Assembly (NCBI GenBank): GCA_015207365.1
Contig: JADEXA010000025.1
Span: 1 to 64,000 of the forward strand
Reading direction: 5' to 3'
From: Vacuolonema iberomarrocanum LEGE 07170
Lineage (GTDB): Bacteria > Cyanobacteriota > Cyanobacteriia > Elainellales > Elainellaceae
Length of the DNA: 64,000 bases
Shown here: positions 48,030-57,228 of the stretch, one piece after another
How the letters are laid out: each line of letters begins with the position of its first letter
How positions within the stretch are numbered: position 1 is the first letter of the stretch
Notes under the pieces: generated by a model
What the model was told of the DNA's origin: nothing
The model's database searches: none
The model's input: only the letters and a program-made list of their open reading frames with translations
Translations under genes and position numbers: made by a program

Positions 48030-48284
48030 ATGGAATCCTCTGATATCCTAGATACTCAAGTTCTCAAAGGCATTATTAAAGAAAGCATTCGAGAAGTTCT
48101 TGCAGAAGTATTAAGTGAAATTCTCAAAGAAGAACGCCTGAAACTATGCAAACTCCTTATCCCAGTCGTCAGTGATGCAGAACAATCGGAAATCAACGAG
48201 GAACTTGGTTCTCCCGATGACTTTGAGGAAGCAGAATTCGTCAACTTGACGGAATGGACAGAGCATGGAGATCAACTACAGTAA
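48030..48284 (+). CDS. Antitoxin-like protein of a type II toxin-antitoxin pair
   Basis: 84 residues, acidic, with an N-terminal helical half (IIKESIREVLAEVLSEILKEE) and an acidic C-terminal half (SPDDFEEAEFVNLTEW), the usual layout of an antitoxin whose tail wraps its toxin. It does not match a named antitoxin DNA-binding fold that I can recognise. Its 3' end overlaps the toxin gene by 20 bases, which is typical for translationally coupled pairs. Confidence 0.75.
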   Translation: MESSDILDTQVLKGIIKESIREVLAEVLSEILKEERLKLCKLLIPVVSDAEQSEINEELGSPDDFEEAEFVNLTEWTEHGDQLQ

Positions 48285-48543
48285 GCGCTCTGTCAAGTTT
48301 CTAAAAAAGCTCGATGAGACAAATCAAAATAGAATTCGAGAAAAGATACTGCTCCTTAAAAATTCTTTGGAACAGGATGGGATTATCCCTTTCTCAGAAG
48401 CAGATATCAAACAACTCAAAGGAAATTGGGAAGGATTCTATCGGATTCGCGTTGGTAAGATACGCATTATCTTCAAGATTGATGAGTTATCTAACGCCCT
48501 TCTCATCTATGACATTTCTTTTAGAGGAAGTGCCTATGAATAA
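48265..48543 (+). CDS. RelE/ParE family toxin
   Basis: 92 residues. The sequence FLKKLDETNQNRIREKI, then IKQLKGNWEGFYRIRVGKIR, then IIFKID has the conserved core K.L.g...GfyRIRvGkyRIiF.id of the RelE/ParE superfamily. RelE members cut mRNA on the ribosome; ParE members inhibit gyrase; the sequence does not decide. It overlaps and follows its antitoxin. Confidence 0.9.
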   Translation: MEINYSKRSVKFLKKLDETNQNRIREKILLLKNSLEQDGIIPFSEADIKQLKGNWEGFYRIRVGKIRIIFKIDELSNALLIYDISFRGSAYE

Positions 48544-48585
48544 CACTACTCTTGCCATCAGTTCAGCCATCGGCATCAGTCAGAT

Positions 48586-48777
48586 TTGAACTTGGTGATA
48601 AACCTCTACAGCCTATTTCCACGGGCTCGCCAGCCAACTCCACAAAGCCTCGGAGGTTCTCTTGTCCTAGAAACCTACGGCTTTCGCCCTGACGACGATC
48701 TGCTCGAAAAACTCCTCGTCCTCAGCCTGGAGCTTGCCGCTAAAGAACAGCGCAGCGAACCTGTCATCGGCCTCTGA
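48586..48777 (+). pseudogene. Remnant of a gene C-terminus, copy 2
   Basis: A 63-codon frame whose second half (LVLETYGFRPDDDLLEKLLV, then LSLELAAKEQ, EPVIGL) matches the copy at 47812-47970. Beyond the stop the reading continues DPTE, echoing the WNPT of copy 1, so an earlier stop seems to have arisen. The first 30 residues are not conserved. Probably a decayed fragment. Confidence 0.5.
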
Positions 48778-48826
48778 GATCCGACAGAATAGTGAATAGT
48801 AAGGATGTTTTTTTGGGGTAGCGCAG

Positions 48827-49510
48827 ATGTGTGGGCGATATACACAAACGCAGTCTCCGGAGCGGGTGGCGACGCAATTTGACCTGAGCGCGGTGCCGGA
48901 GTTGTCGCCCCGCTATAACATTGCGCCAACTCAGGGCATTCCCATCGTGCGCGAAACCGATGCGGGGCGAGACTTGCAGATGGTGCATTGGGGGTTGATT
49001 CCCAGTTGGGCAAAAGACCCGAAGATGGGAGCGCGGATGATTAATGCGCGGGCTGAGACCGCAGCGGAAAAGCCCTCGTTTCGCACGGCCATGCGGCGGC
49101 GGCGGTGTTTGGTGGTAGCCGATGGGTTTTATGAATGGCAGCGGACGGCCAAGGGCAAGCAGCCGTTCTTCTTCTACGTGCCCGATACAGAGGGAAGGCG
49201 ATCGCCCATCGCCTTCGCTGGGTTATGGGAAACCTGGGAGTCCGCCAAAGGGGAGGTGATTCCATCCGCCACCATTCTCACGACCGCCGCCAATAATCGG
49301 GTGCAGCCTGTTCACGACCGGATGCCAGTGATCCTACCTGCCGAGCACTACGCCCGCTGGCTCGACCCCGACTGCCAGCAATCCGCCAAGGTAACCGATT
49401 TGCTGCAGCCGTTTCCCACTGACCAGATGGCGACCTTTGCCGTGAGCACTGCTGTCAACAATCCCCGACAGGATCAACCAGAGTTGCTGGAGGCGATCGC
49501 CCTCAACTGA
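48827..49510 (+). CDS. SRAP (YedK/HMCES) family protein
   Basis: 227 residues. Cys2 (MCGRY) is the catalytic residue that forms a covalent thiazolidine with abasic sites in single-stranded DNA. Other family residues are N-A-R-x-E (INARAET) and the later HDRMPVIL. It protects abasic DNA and is often linked to SOS or DNA-modification genes. Hairpin F5 follows 20 bases on. The start overlaps no other gene. Confidence 0.95.
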   Translation: MCGRYTQTQSPERVATQFDLSAVPELSPRYNIAPTQGIPIVRETDAGRDLQMVHWGLIPSWAKDPKMGARMINARAETAAEKPSFRTAMRRRRCLVVADGFYEWQRTAKGKQPFFFYVPDTEGRRSPIAFAGLWETWESAKGEVIPSATILTTAANNRVQPVHDRMPVILPAEHYARWLDPDCQQSAKVTDLLQPFPTDQMATFAVSTAVNNPRQDQPELLEAIALN

Positions 49511-49530
49511 GGGTTCTGAACGAAACAAAA

Positions 49531-49586
49531 CCCAAGCCTTATTTTTGAAAGCGCGGCAGGTCGGGCTTTCAAAAATAAGGCTTGGG
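49531..49586. repeat. Hairpin repeat family F, copy F5
   Basis: Stem CCCAAGCCTTATTTTTGAAA...TTTCAAAAATAAGGCTTGGG with a G+C-rich loop, between SRAP and the methyltransferase gene. Confidence 0.85.
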
Positions 49587-49642
49587 GTCTATTTATTCGC
49601 GATCCTGAGCTACCCTGGGGTGTTCTTGTTCCCTGGCGTTCG

Positions 49643-51643
49643 ATGGCGACTGTGCCGCCCCTGCTCAAATCTATCCAAACCTGGCATCGTCGGATTGTGC
49701 GACGAGCCGCTAGCGACGGTGCTCCCGATCACCACACCGCTGTGCAAGTGGGGATGATGGCGATCGCCGCCACCCCGCTCTGTATCGCACGGGGACTGCT
49801 GCCTGCCGCCCATATGAAGGCGCTGCACAACGACACCATTATTGACGAGGCGATCGCCCACCTTCTGACCGATTTGAATCAGCGGGGACGGCTGGGCTTT
49901 CCAGCCATCGACCCGAACCGATTCAAGGCGATCATTCAAGCACAGAAATCGGAATGGGTGGCGCTTGTGAAGTTGGTGGGCGATCGCCCCTTCCCAATTC
50001 CCTGGCTGGGCATGTTGCATGAAATGGGGATGGCGCAACAGACCACCCAGCGCAAGGTACGCGGAGCCTACTACACGCCATCGGAGCTGGTGCAGGCCAT
50101 TTTGGAACCCTGGGACAGCGCTCCCCCCAACGGCACCCTGCTGGATCCCGCCTGTGGGGGCGGAGCGTTCCTGCTCGCCGCCTACGATCAACTGCTGCGC
50201 CGTATGCCTGATGCCGACGGAGCGGCGCGATCGCACTGCCTGCAAACCCAAATTTTCGGCATCGACCGCGACCCCCTCGCCGTTTCTGTCACCCGCCTCT
50301 CGCTCTTGCTACGCCTACTGGACGACGGCTCCCTTCCCCTCACGCACCTGCCCGACCTAACCCGCACCATCCATGCTGGAAACAGCCTGGTCGAGATGGA
50401 ACATCACCCTGAACAGGTGCTGGATGGACAAGACTGGCAACAGTTATTTGCGGAGGTTCAACTTGCCGGAGGATTTGATGCCGTGGTGGGCAATCCCCCT
50501 TATCTGGACGCCGAGGGGATGACGCGCCACCAGCCGCTCTTGCGCCGCTATTGTACCCAGCACTATCGCACCGCCACAGGCAACTGGGATTTGTTCTGTG
50601 TCTTCATCGAGCGGGCGCTGAGTCTGTGCAAACCGGGGGGATGGCATAGCTTCGTCGTCCCCAACAAGCTACTGTCAGCCGGGTATGGAGCCGCAACGCG
50701 ATCGCTCTTGGCCTGTGACCATCAACTCACCCACCTGCGCGACTATTCTCGCGTCTCGGTATTCCCTGCGGCCATCTACCCCATCGTTTACCATGTAAGG
50801 CGATCGCCTCCCACGACCACCAACCAGGTTTGCTACGAAGAAATGGCCAGTCTGGAACAGGTTGCACGACAATTGTGGTTCCCCCTCAGTACCCTCCAAG
50901 CCCCACAGCACCCATGGCAGATTGGGGGAAATCCCAAGCAGGGAGCGGCGATCGCCACGCTGCAATCGGCTCCAACGTTAGCGGATTACGCCACGCTGAC
51001 GGATGCCGCCACCGTTACCGAAGCCTACGCCATCCGTCCCCTCATCCGCGAAGCCGCGTCCGAGGATGCAACTGTCAGTCCCGATGGCTTACGTATGGTC
51101 AACAGTGGCACGCTCGACCCCTATCAAATGCTATGGGGCAAGAAACCCTTGAGGTATTTGGGCGATCGCTACCTCCACCCCATCATCCCTAACGGTGCCC
51201 TAGCCAACCTGCCGCCCAAGCGGCTGCACCAAGCTCGCCAACCCAAACTTCTGGTGGCCAGCATGACCCGTCGTCTAGAAGCCGTTTTTGATGAAGCGGG
51301 GCACTGGTTCGCGGGGAAATCCACCACCGTCATCCTGCCCCAGGTCAATCCCTACTGGCTCCTGGCGCTGCTCAATAGCAAGCTGATTCAACTCTGGTTT
51401 CGCCAAACCTTTGCGGGCAATCGCTTACAAGGCGGCTACCTGCGCATCGGTGCGCCTCAACTGCGGCAAATTCCGGTGCGCCTACCCAAGGGGAAGATGG
51501 GCGATCGCCTCTCCCACCTCACCCAACAACGCATCGCCCTCGCAGCAACCCCAAATCCTGCCCAGCAGCAAGCCCTGGATGACGAAATTGACGCCCTCAT
51601 CTACAAGCTTTACAAGCTATCCCCTGACCAGTTGCAAGACTAA
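49643..51643 (+). CDS. N6-adenine DNA methyltransferase, Eco57I/TaqI-like (orphan)
   Basis: 666 residues. A short N-terminal helical part (1-130), then the methyltransferase domain with motif I LDPACGGGAFLLAA (about 166-179) and the catalytic NPPY (about 288-291), and a C-terminal target-recognition region typical of the TaqI type (about 480-650, GNRLQGGYLRIGAPQLRQIP). It should methylate adenine N6 in a specific sequence. No restriction nuclease motif is visible in it and no nuclease gene is next door, so it looks like an orphan regulatory or solitary methylase. Hairpin E1 follows the stop by 3 bases. Two remnants of what may be a related enzyme lie 1-2 kb upstream. Confidence 0.9.
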   Translation: MATVPPLLKSIQTWHRRIVRRAASDGAPDHHTAVQVGMMAIAATPLCIARGLLPAAHMKALHNDTIIDEAIAHLLTDLNQRGRLGFPAIDPNRFKAIIQAQKSEWVALVKLVGDRPFPIPWLGMLHEMGMAQQTTQRKVRGAYYTPSELVQAILEPWDSAPPNGTLLDPACGGGAFLLAAYDQLLRRMPDADGAARSHCLQTQIFGIDRDPLAVSVTRLSLLLRLLDDGSLPLTHLPDLTRTIHAGNSLVEMEHHPEQVLDGQDWQQLFAEVQLAGGFDAVVGNPPYLDAEGMTRHQPLLRRYCTQHYRTATGNWDLFCVFIERALSLCKPGGWHSFVVPNKLLSAGYGAATRSLLACDHQLTHLRDYSRVSVFPAAIYPIVYHVRRSPPTTTNQVCYEEMASLEQVARQLWFPLSTLQAPQHPWQIGGNPKQGAAIATLQSAPTLADYATLTDAATVTEAYAIRPLIREAASEDATVSPDGLRMVNSGTLDPYQMLWGKKPLRYLGDRYLHPIIPNGALANLPPKRLHQARQPKLLVASMTRRLEAVFDEAGHWFAGKSTTVILPQVNPYWLLALLNSKLIQLWFRQTFAGNRLQGGYLRIGAPQLRQIPVRLPKGKMGDRLSHLTQQRIALAATPNPAQQQALDDEIDALIYKLYKLSPDQLQD

Positions 51644-51646
51644 ACC

Positions 51647-51712
51647 AGATCTGCGACTTCTTTTTCATTTGAGAGAACATCCTGCGCTACCCATCCAAGA
51701 CGTCGCAGATCT
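51647..51712. repeat. Hairpin repeat family E, copy E1
   Basis: Outer arms AGATCTGCGACTTCTT / AAGACGTCGCAGATCT, loop about 35 bases. Begins three bases after the methyltransferase stop. Second copy at 56291-56354. Confidence 0.85.
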
Positions 51713-51752
51713 AAGCTTTCACCAAAGCCCAGCGCTCTAACCCAAGCTCCGC

Positions 51753-52304
51753 CTACTTGGTCACCACGACATTCAGACTGATCAACGTATCGAGCACTCG
51801 AATAGTGCTGCAATCGTTGAACATATTGAATTCCGACACCTGCTCCATGTCAGAGAATCCGATTTCATTCAGGTACAGCGCCAGAATATCAACATCAAAG
51901 CCAACCTTGTGGACATCATATTGATTGGTTTGTCCCCCAAACATCACCCGCATTAAATAATGCTTGTCCATGGCCATGAGGTTGGGGTTGAGAAAGAGCC
52001 AGCAGAGGGTGCGCAAATCCGGCACGCTAATCAGCAGTTGCCCACCCGGCTTCAGTACCCGATGCCACTCCGTCAGGGTCCGCATCAGCTCATCATTGAG
52101 CGAATGATAGAAGTGCTCCAACACATGGCTAGCATAAATGGCATCTACGGACTCATCGGCGAACTGGCTCAAATCTGCCGCATCGCCAATGAAATCCACT
52201 TCCGGACGCTCTTCAATATCCATGATCTTCCAATCGGGATGCGTTTCCTTGCCACCGATATGGAGTCTGAGGGCTTCTGCGGTCTTTACGTCTGTAGTAG
52301 TCAT
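51753..52304 (-). CDS. Class I SAM-dependent methyltransferase
   Basis: 183 residues. The SAM domain is of the type-11 kind, with DAIYASHVLEHFYHS (motif IV region, about 53-67) and HRVLKPGGQLLISVPD (about 81-96). Motif I is short (LHIGGKETHPDWK), as often in predicted sugar or small-molecule methyltransferases. The substrate is unknown. It is on the opposite strand to the DNA methyltransferase and converges with it. Confidence 0.85.
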   Translation of the reverse strand: MTTTDVKTAEALRLHIGGKETHPDWKIMDIEERPEVDFIGDAADLSQFADESVDAIYASHVLEHFYHSLNDELMRTLTEWHRVLKPGGQLLISVPDLRTLCWLFLNPNLMAMDKHYLMRVMFGGQTNQYDVHKVGFDVDILALYLNEIGFSDMEQVSEFNMFNDCSTIRVLDTLISLNVVVTK

Positions 52305-52493
52305 AGTCGGTTACGAAACGGAGTCGAAGGTGAATAGCAGGGCAAGCCGTGATTTGCTGGGATGCATTTCGAGCTTAGCTTAGTGATTCCCTCTTGCAGC
52401 GCGTTGGTTGCTAGACCTTTGCATTTTTTTGCAGGCATTCTTTAGGGGATGAGGCGATCGCCCATCCCCCCATCCATCTACCCATCCACGCTC

Positions 52494-53402
52494 CTAAACC
52501 GCCGCCAACCGCTCCAACTTCTCCAACACCGGGCGAGTCGACACGATATGCTTTTGCAACCCCAACGCCTCGGGGCTGATGCCAAGCGCCAATGCCACCA
52601 ACTGCGGCAGATGCAGCACAGGCAAGCCCAGCTTCTGACCAATCACCGATTCCACTTCGGGCTGACGAGAATCCAAATTGAGGTGGCAAAGGGGGCAGGG
52701 CGTCACCATGCAATCGGCTCCAGCGGCGATCGCCTCCTGGATATGCCCCCCCGCCATGCGGAAGGATTGTTCCGTCGCATAACTAGAGAGGGGCCAACCG
52801 CAGCACTGGGTTCGTCCGCGATACATCACCGGAGTGGCGCCCACCGTGCGGAACACATTCTCCATCGACTGAGGATTATACGGGTCGTCGTAAGGGAGCT
52901 GATCCTGAGCCCGAAGCAAGTAGCAACCATAGAAAGCTGCACATTTCAGCCCGCTGAGCTGGCGCGTCACCTTTTTCGCCAGTGCCTCCAGCCCATAGTC
53001 CCCCACCAAGGCCCAGAGCAAATGCTTCACCTCAGTGCTGCCCTTGTAGGGAGAGCAACCTTCTTTCTGCAATAGGCCGTTGACCTGCTCCATATAGGCC
53101 GGGTCGTCTTTCTGGCAGGCTTTCAGCCGCTCGTCCACATGCCCAATTACCCCCTGACAGGTGCTGCAGTGGGTTAGCAGAGGCAATTGCAGCTCTTCTG
53201 CCAGGGCAATGTTACGAGCATTGACGGTATCTTCCAATAGTTGCGAGTCTTCTTTGAAGGTGCCTGACCCGCAACAGGAGGCTTTTTTCAGTTCAATGAG
53301 CTCAATGCCCAGCGCTTGGGTCAGTGCGGCGGTGGATTGATAGAGTTCTCGGCAGGCTCCCTGGGCGACACAGCCGGGGTAGTAGGCATAACGTAAGGTC
53401 AT
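52494..53402 (-). CDS. HdrB-like / SdhE-type iron-sulfur protein (CoB-CoM heterodisulfide reductase subunit B family)
   Basis: 302 residues, with two CCG domains: [22 protein letters not shown] (about 7-85) and [22 protein letters not shown] (about 157-235). These Cys-rich CX(n)CCGX(n)CXXC motifs hold a noncubane iron-sulfur centre. In cyanobacteria such a protein is thought to serve as the membrane anchor or electron-transfer subunit of succinate dehydrogenase. sdhA and sdhB are not in this window. The gene is single; start ATG 53402. Confidence 0.88.
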   Translation of the reverse strand: MTLRYAYYPGCVAQGACRELYQSTAALTQALGIELIELKKASCCGSGTFKEDSQLLEDTVNARNIALAEELQLPLLTHCSTCQGVIGHVDERLKACQKDDPAYMEQVNGLLQKEGCSPYKGSTEVKHLLWALVGDYGLEALAKKVTRQLSGLKCAAFYGCYLLRAQDQLPYDDPYNPQSMENVFRTVGATPVMYRGRTQCCGWPLSSYATEQSFRMAGGHIQEAIAAGADCMVTPCPLCHLNLDSRQPEVESVIGQKLGLPVLHLPQLVALALGISPEALGLQKHIVSTRPVLEKLERLAAV

Positions 53403-53676
53403 AATGGTGGGCGATCGCCCTCTCCTACAAAATGGATCGACGGTTCGTCCTTCAGTTTATCCAGGGTTTTCGGTGTTTAGGCGGATTTTCGGTTTGGCTT
53501 CAGCTTTGGGTTTGGGTCGGTTTGAACCGGGTTTGAAGAGGAGAAGCATTACGCAAGCAACCACACCCTTTAGAATGGGGGGTGAACTGTTGCCCCAGTT
53601 GCTGAGGTTGAATCATCTTGCACGCTCAGCAGGCTGAACCCGGTAACAGGGCATTTTGACAAAAAGGGGGAAACCG
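53403..53676. other. Intergenic between divergent genes
   Basis: No gene. Repeats of a TTTGGGTTTGGGTCGG kind (about 53490-53530) give it a skewed composition. The DUF3119 operon promoter should be here. Confidence 0.5.
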
Positions 53677-54069
53677 GTGACCACAACGCCTACGGAAACC
53701 ACTGCGCTAGAAACCATCGAATTAGCTCCCAGCTACCGCTTGCCTATTGGAACCCTGCTCCTCGGTCTGGCTATTGGATTTTTGAATATATGGGTGGGAG
53801 GCGTCATTGCCCTCTTCGGCATTTTTCTAATGATCCAGGCAGCCACCCTGCGCCTCCGCTTCTCCCCAACCGATCTGGATGTTTACCGAGGGGAAAACCG
53901 TATCCGCCAGTTCCCGTATGCAGATTGGCAAAACTGGGAAATCTTTTGGCAGCCCGTACCCATTTTGTTCTATTTCAAAGAAATCAAGAGCATTCACTTT
54001 GTTCCGGTGCTATTTAACCCCAAAACCTTGAGAGAATGCCTGGAGCAACGCTGTTCGCCTGAATTGTGA
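53677..54069 (+). CDS. DUF3119 family protein
   Basis: About 130 residues. Two adjacent hydrophobic helices (about 22-60; LPIGTLLLGLAIGFLNIWVG region) and then a beta-rich soluble domain with FPYADWQNWEIFWQPVPILFYF, the pattern of the cyanobacterial and plastid DUF3119 family. Function unknown. A GTG at 53677 behind GGGGGAAACC is the likely start rather than a TTG at 53656. It directly precedes the DUF3086 gene with no gap and should be in one operon with it. Confidence 0.8.
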   Translation: MTTTPTETTALETIELAPSYRLPIGTLLLGLAIGFLNIWVGGVIALFGIFLMIQAATLRLRFSPTDLDVYRGENRIRQFPYADWQNWEIFWQPVPILFYFKEIKSIHFVPVLFNPKTLRECLEQRCSPEL

Positions 54070-55509
54070 GTGACCCATCCTATGACACCGGACGAATTTC
54101 CTGAACAGAACCCAACGCAAGATCCCATGACCCCGCCCTCGTCGCCTGAAGACTCCGACTATACGCCACAACCTCTGCCGGATGTGCTGGCGGGTGGTCA
54201 GCCTAAGCCCACCTCACCGGAGAATATGGTGGCCGATCCCTGGGAATCGGAATCTGGGGAATCAGAATCTGGGGAATCGGAATCCTCTCCTGCACCTGAG
54301 ATGGATGGAGCGGGTTCTTCCGAAACACATCCCGAAGCGATCGAGGAAGATATGCCGCCCATGGATGCAGTGGAAGAAGAATGGGGCGATCGTCCGGAAC
54401 CCCCTGAGGAATACTCTCCCGAAGAACCAGTTGAAATCGATGCGGGAACGATACCGTCCGAGAACACCTACGACCTCCCAGAGGAACCCATTCCCTCGGC
54501 GGCAGAGAAAACGGAAGAGGTCATCGACCTGGAACCCATCGAAGAAGACTTGACCGAAGAAGAGGCGCTAGAACAGCGGGTGCTGGCTCTGCGGCAAGAA
54601 GAGGAAACTCTGCGACAGCGGCTGCTAGGGTTGCGCGAAGAAATTGCCGAGACCCAATCCTCTGTCGGGCGGCTAGTGACAGAAGGGGTGCGGGAACTGG
54701 AAGAGCGCCGGCAAGCGTTGCAGCTTTCGGTCGAAAAACTGGAACGGCGACAGCAGCGGATTCAGGCCGAAATGCGGAGCACCTTCGCGGGCTCCTCGCA
54801 GGAACTTGCCATCCGCATTCAGGGTTTCAAAGACTACTTGGTGGGGAGCTTGCAGGATCTGGTCTCCGCTGCCGAAGACCTGCGCCTGACGCCGCCTCCC
54901 GCCGCTGAACCGACCCGCCGTCCCCCCTCCGAGCGCAAAGAACCCGAAGCGTCGACAACACCAGAGTTTGCAGCCCAGCGCTACCAAGATGCCTCCCGCA
55001 AAATTCGCAAGCTGCTGGATCAGTACCGCACGACCCCGGACTACTATGGCCCGCCCTGGCAGTTGCGCCGCACCTTCGAGCCCATCCATGCAGAGCGCGT
55101 TGCCGATTGGTTCTTCGAGCAGGGCGGACGGGGTGCCATTCGCACCATGGGGTCGCGGTTGCAGAATGTGCTGGTGGCCTCTGCGACCATTTCGGTACTG
55201 CATCGGATGTATGGCGATCGCCTCCGTACCCTCATACTCTCTGACTCTCCCGAACGCCTGGGCGAGTGGCGACGGGGCTTGCAAGATTGCCTCGGCCTGG
55301 GTCGCATGGACTTTGGCAGCAACCAGGGTGTGACCTTGTTCGACGCCCCAGAACCCATGGCTCAGCGTGCCGATCGCCTCCTCCAGCAAAAAAATCTACC
55401 GCTGATCATCATCGATGAATCGGAAGGAATTGTGGATCTCTCCCTACTCCAGTTCCCCCTGTGGATGGCCTTTGCCATTGACCCCATGAAACCTCCAATG
55501 GTCTACTAA
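54070..55509 (+). CDS. DUF3086 family protein
   Basis: 479 residues. The first 150 are acidic and low-complexity, with repeated GESESGES. A coiled coil follows (about 160-250, EQRVLALRQEEETLRQRLLG). The C-terminal domain (about 295-479; TTPDYYGPPWQLRRTFEP, GAIRTMGSRLQNVL) is conserved in cyanobacteria and ends WMAFAIDPMKPPMVY. I know no function. The start is GTG at 54070, abutting the previous stop; an ATG at 54082 is equally possible. It lies in the DUF3119-DUF3086-plsY cluster. Confidence 0.8.
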   Translation: MTHPMTPDEFPEQNPTQDPMTPPSSPEDSDYTPQPLPDVLAGGQPKPTSPENMVADPWESESGESESGESESSPAPEMDGAGSSETHPEAIEEDMPPMDAVEEEWGDRPEPPEEYSPEEPVEIDAGTIPSENTYDLPEEPIPSAAEKTEEVIDLEPIEEDLTEEEALEQRVLALRQEEETLRQRLLGLREEIAETQSSVGRLVTEGVRELEERRQALQLSVEKLERRQQRIQAEMRSTFAGSSQELAIRIQGFKDYLVGSLQDLVSAAEDLRLTPPPAAEPTRRPPSERKEPEASTTPEFAAQRYQDASRKIRKLLDQYRTTPDYYGPPWQLRRTFEPIHAERVADWFFEQGGRGAIRTMGSRLQNVLVASATISVLHRMYGDRLRTLILSDSPERLGEWRRGLQDCLGLGRMDFGSNQGVTLFDAPEPMAQRADRLLQQKNLPLIIIDESEGIVDLSLLQFPLWMAFAIDPMKPPMVY

Positions 55510-55578
55510 AGGCAGCTTGGCAGGTTGAAAGTCCGCGGCCTAAGCATCAACGTTAATTGGGAACCAACTGGGGAAATA

Positions 55579-56229
55579 ATGATGAATGCTGGCGTTGCCT
55601 GGGGAATTGTGCTGGTGGCTGCCTACCTGCTCGGAAGCACACCCACCGGATACTGGGCGGGGAAAGTCCTAAAAGGCATCGACATTCGCGAACATGGCTC
55701 GCGTTCAACCGGAGCCACCAACGTCCTCCGCACCCTGGGCAAAGGGCCAGCTCTCTTCGTTTTCCTGATGGATGTTGCTAAAGGGGTAGCGGCGATCGCC
55801 CTAGCTCGCTGGCTCTTCTCTCAACCTGGCCTGGAGACTCAACTTCCCTGGGCTGTTACCGCCGCTGCCTTGATTGCCATTTTGGGACATAGCAAGTCCA
55901 TTTGGCTCGGCTTCAAAGGCGGCAAATCTGCAGCCACTGGGCTAGGTGTGCTGTTCGCAGTCGCGCTTCCCGTTGGGTTGACCGCCGCCGCAACGTTCCT
56001 CTCGGTACTGGCTATCTTCCGCATCGTCTCGTTGGGGTCAATCGCCACGGCGATCGCCGCCCCCCTGCTCATGCTGGCCTTCCGCCAACCCCTTCCCTAC
56101 CTTCTGTTTGCTCTAGTCGGTGGCACCTACGTCCTCATTACTCACCGTGCCAATATCCAACGCCTGCTAGCCGGAGAAGAACCCCGCATCGGTCAGAAGC
56201 ACGCTGAACCTCAGCAAGAAACCCCCTAA
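55579..56229 (+). CDS. plsY: Glycerol-3-phosphate acyltransferase PlsY
   Basis: An integral membrane enzyme that transfers an acyl group from acyl phosphate to glycerol 3-phosphate, the first step of phosphatidic acid synthesis. About 216 residues with five helices; motifs LGSTPTGYWAGK (SxPxGY), GSRSTGATNVLRTLG (GSGNxGATN-like) and GFKGGKSAATGLG (KGGKGVAT-like). The first motif normally reads GSGN; here it is GSRSTGATN, still keeping the ATN. The frame is open upstream from a TTG at 55525, but ATG 55579 follows GGGGAAATA. It is third in the operon. Confidence 0.93.
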   Translation: MMNAGVAWGIVLVAAYLLGSTPTGYWAGKVLKGIDIREHGSRSTGATNVLRTLGKGPALFVFLMDVAKGVAAIALARWLFSQPGLETQLPWAVTAAALIAILGHSKSIWLGFKGGKSAATGLGVLFAVALPVGLTAAATFLSVLAIFRIVSLGSIATAIAAPLLMLAFRQPLPYLLFALVGGTYVLITHRANIQRLLAGEEPRIGQKHAEPQQETP

Positions 56230-56290
56230 GATTTCGTAATTCCAGACAGCTTCCAGCTTGGATTTTGCAAACCCAAATCTACAAGCTCAA

Positions 56291-56354
56291 AGATCTGCGA
56301 CTTCTTTTCAGTTGGAACGCACCCTTTGCACAGTGCAGAAGACGTCGCAGATCT
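56291..56354. repeat. Hairpin repeat family E, copy E2
   Basis: Outer arms AGATCTGCGACTTCTT / AGACGTCGCAGATCT are the same as E1; the loop is different. It lies 61 bases past the plsY stop. Confidence 0.85.
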
Positions 56355-56424
56355 GCGCTCCAAGCGGTTTCACCAATCCGTAACCAAAAAAAGGCGTTAT
56401 GCCAATTCGCTAAGAATCCACTAT

Positions 56425-56473
56425 AGATAATTTTTTGAAAGCCACGCAGTGCGTGGCTTTCAAAAAATTATCT
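56425..56473. repeat. Hairpin repeat family F, copy F6
   Basis: A perfect 23-bp stem (AGATAATTTTTTGAAAGCCA...) with a 3-base loop between plsY and the cpc operon on opposite strands. Confidence 0.9.
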
Positions 56474-56520
56474 GGTTTTGGTTTTCGTTGAATTGGTATT
56501 ACTGCTTCTCAGCAACGCCA

Positions 56521-56558
56521 TAAAAAATACCCCGGAGAAAAAGCACCAATCTCCAGGG
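56521..56558 (-). terminator. Rho-independent terminator of the cpcBA operon
   Basis: Read on the minus strand: CCTGGAGA, loop, TCTCCGGGG, then TATTTTTTA. It lies about 90 bases after the cpcA stop, so the main transcript probably stops after cpcA. Confidence 0.8.
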
Positions 56559-56644
56559 CATTGAATTGTGAGGATTAAGTTATCGAGTCACAAAAGCCTC
56601 ATTTATCAGCAAATGGTTTGCTCAATAGCAAATCGCTTGCTCAA

Positions 56645-57133
56645 TTAGCTGAGGGCGTTGATAGCGTAGTCGAGGTAGGAGTTCGCTTCAACAGCGGGGT
56701 CACCAGACAGACCGTGGTTTGCCTTGATGTACTTCAGCGCTTCAACGTACCAGCTAGGAGACAATTCGAAGGTTCGGTTGATTTCGGCCAAACCTGCGAC
56801 CAAGTAGTCATCCATGGGGCCAGTGCCGCCCACAACCAAGCAGTAGGTGACCATCCGCAGGTAGTAGCCGACGTCACGAACGCACTTGTCCTTACCACGC
56901 TGGTCAGCAGCGTAGTTGGGACCCTGCATTTGAGTGGTGTAAGGGAACTTTTGGTATACCGCCTGTGCAGCGCCTGAAGCCAGACTCTGAGCGTTTTCAG
57001 TCAGCTTCTTAGCGGCTTCTAGGCTGGCACCAGCCTGACTGAAGCGACCAAAAGCGACTTGGAGTTCAGTGGAGCTGAGGAAACGACCTTGAGAATCAGC
57101 AGCTGCTACTGCTTCAGTCAATGGAGTTTTCAT
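56645..57133 (-). CDS. cpcA: C-phycocyanin alpha subunit
   Basis: 162 residues, a phycobilisome rod protein. It has the family start [20 protein letters not shown] and the single bilin-binding Cys84 in [20 protein letters not shown]. The terminal [10 protein letters not shown] is typical. It pairs with CpcB (alpha-beta monomer, then hexamers). RBS AGGGAGA about ten bases upstream. It is downstream of cpcB, 95 bases apart, in the same operon. Confidence 0.98.
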   Translation of the reverse strand: MKTPLTEAVAAADSQGRFLSSTELQVAFGRFSQAGASLEAAKKLTENAQSLASGAAQAVYQKFPYTTQMQGPNYAADQRGKDKCVRDVGYYLRMVTYCLVVGGTGPMDDYLVAGLAEINRTFELSPSWYVEALKYIKANHGLSGDPAVEANSYLDYAINALS

Positions 57134-57228
57134 TGTTGAGAGATCTCCCTAAGTTGCAATGCAAATGGTTTGTTTGATAAAGGGTGGTTGGAGAGCCCAG
57201 ACCACCTTGGATTTATTAATCGGAGGAC

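Larger units (their letters stand above)
56230..56644. other. Gap between plsY and cpcA
   Basis: No gene. It contains hairpins E2 (56291-56354) and F6 (56425-56473) and the cpc terminator, listed separately. Confidence 0.6.
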
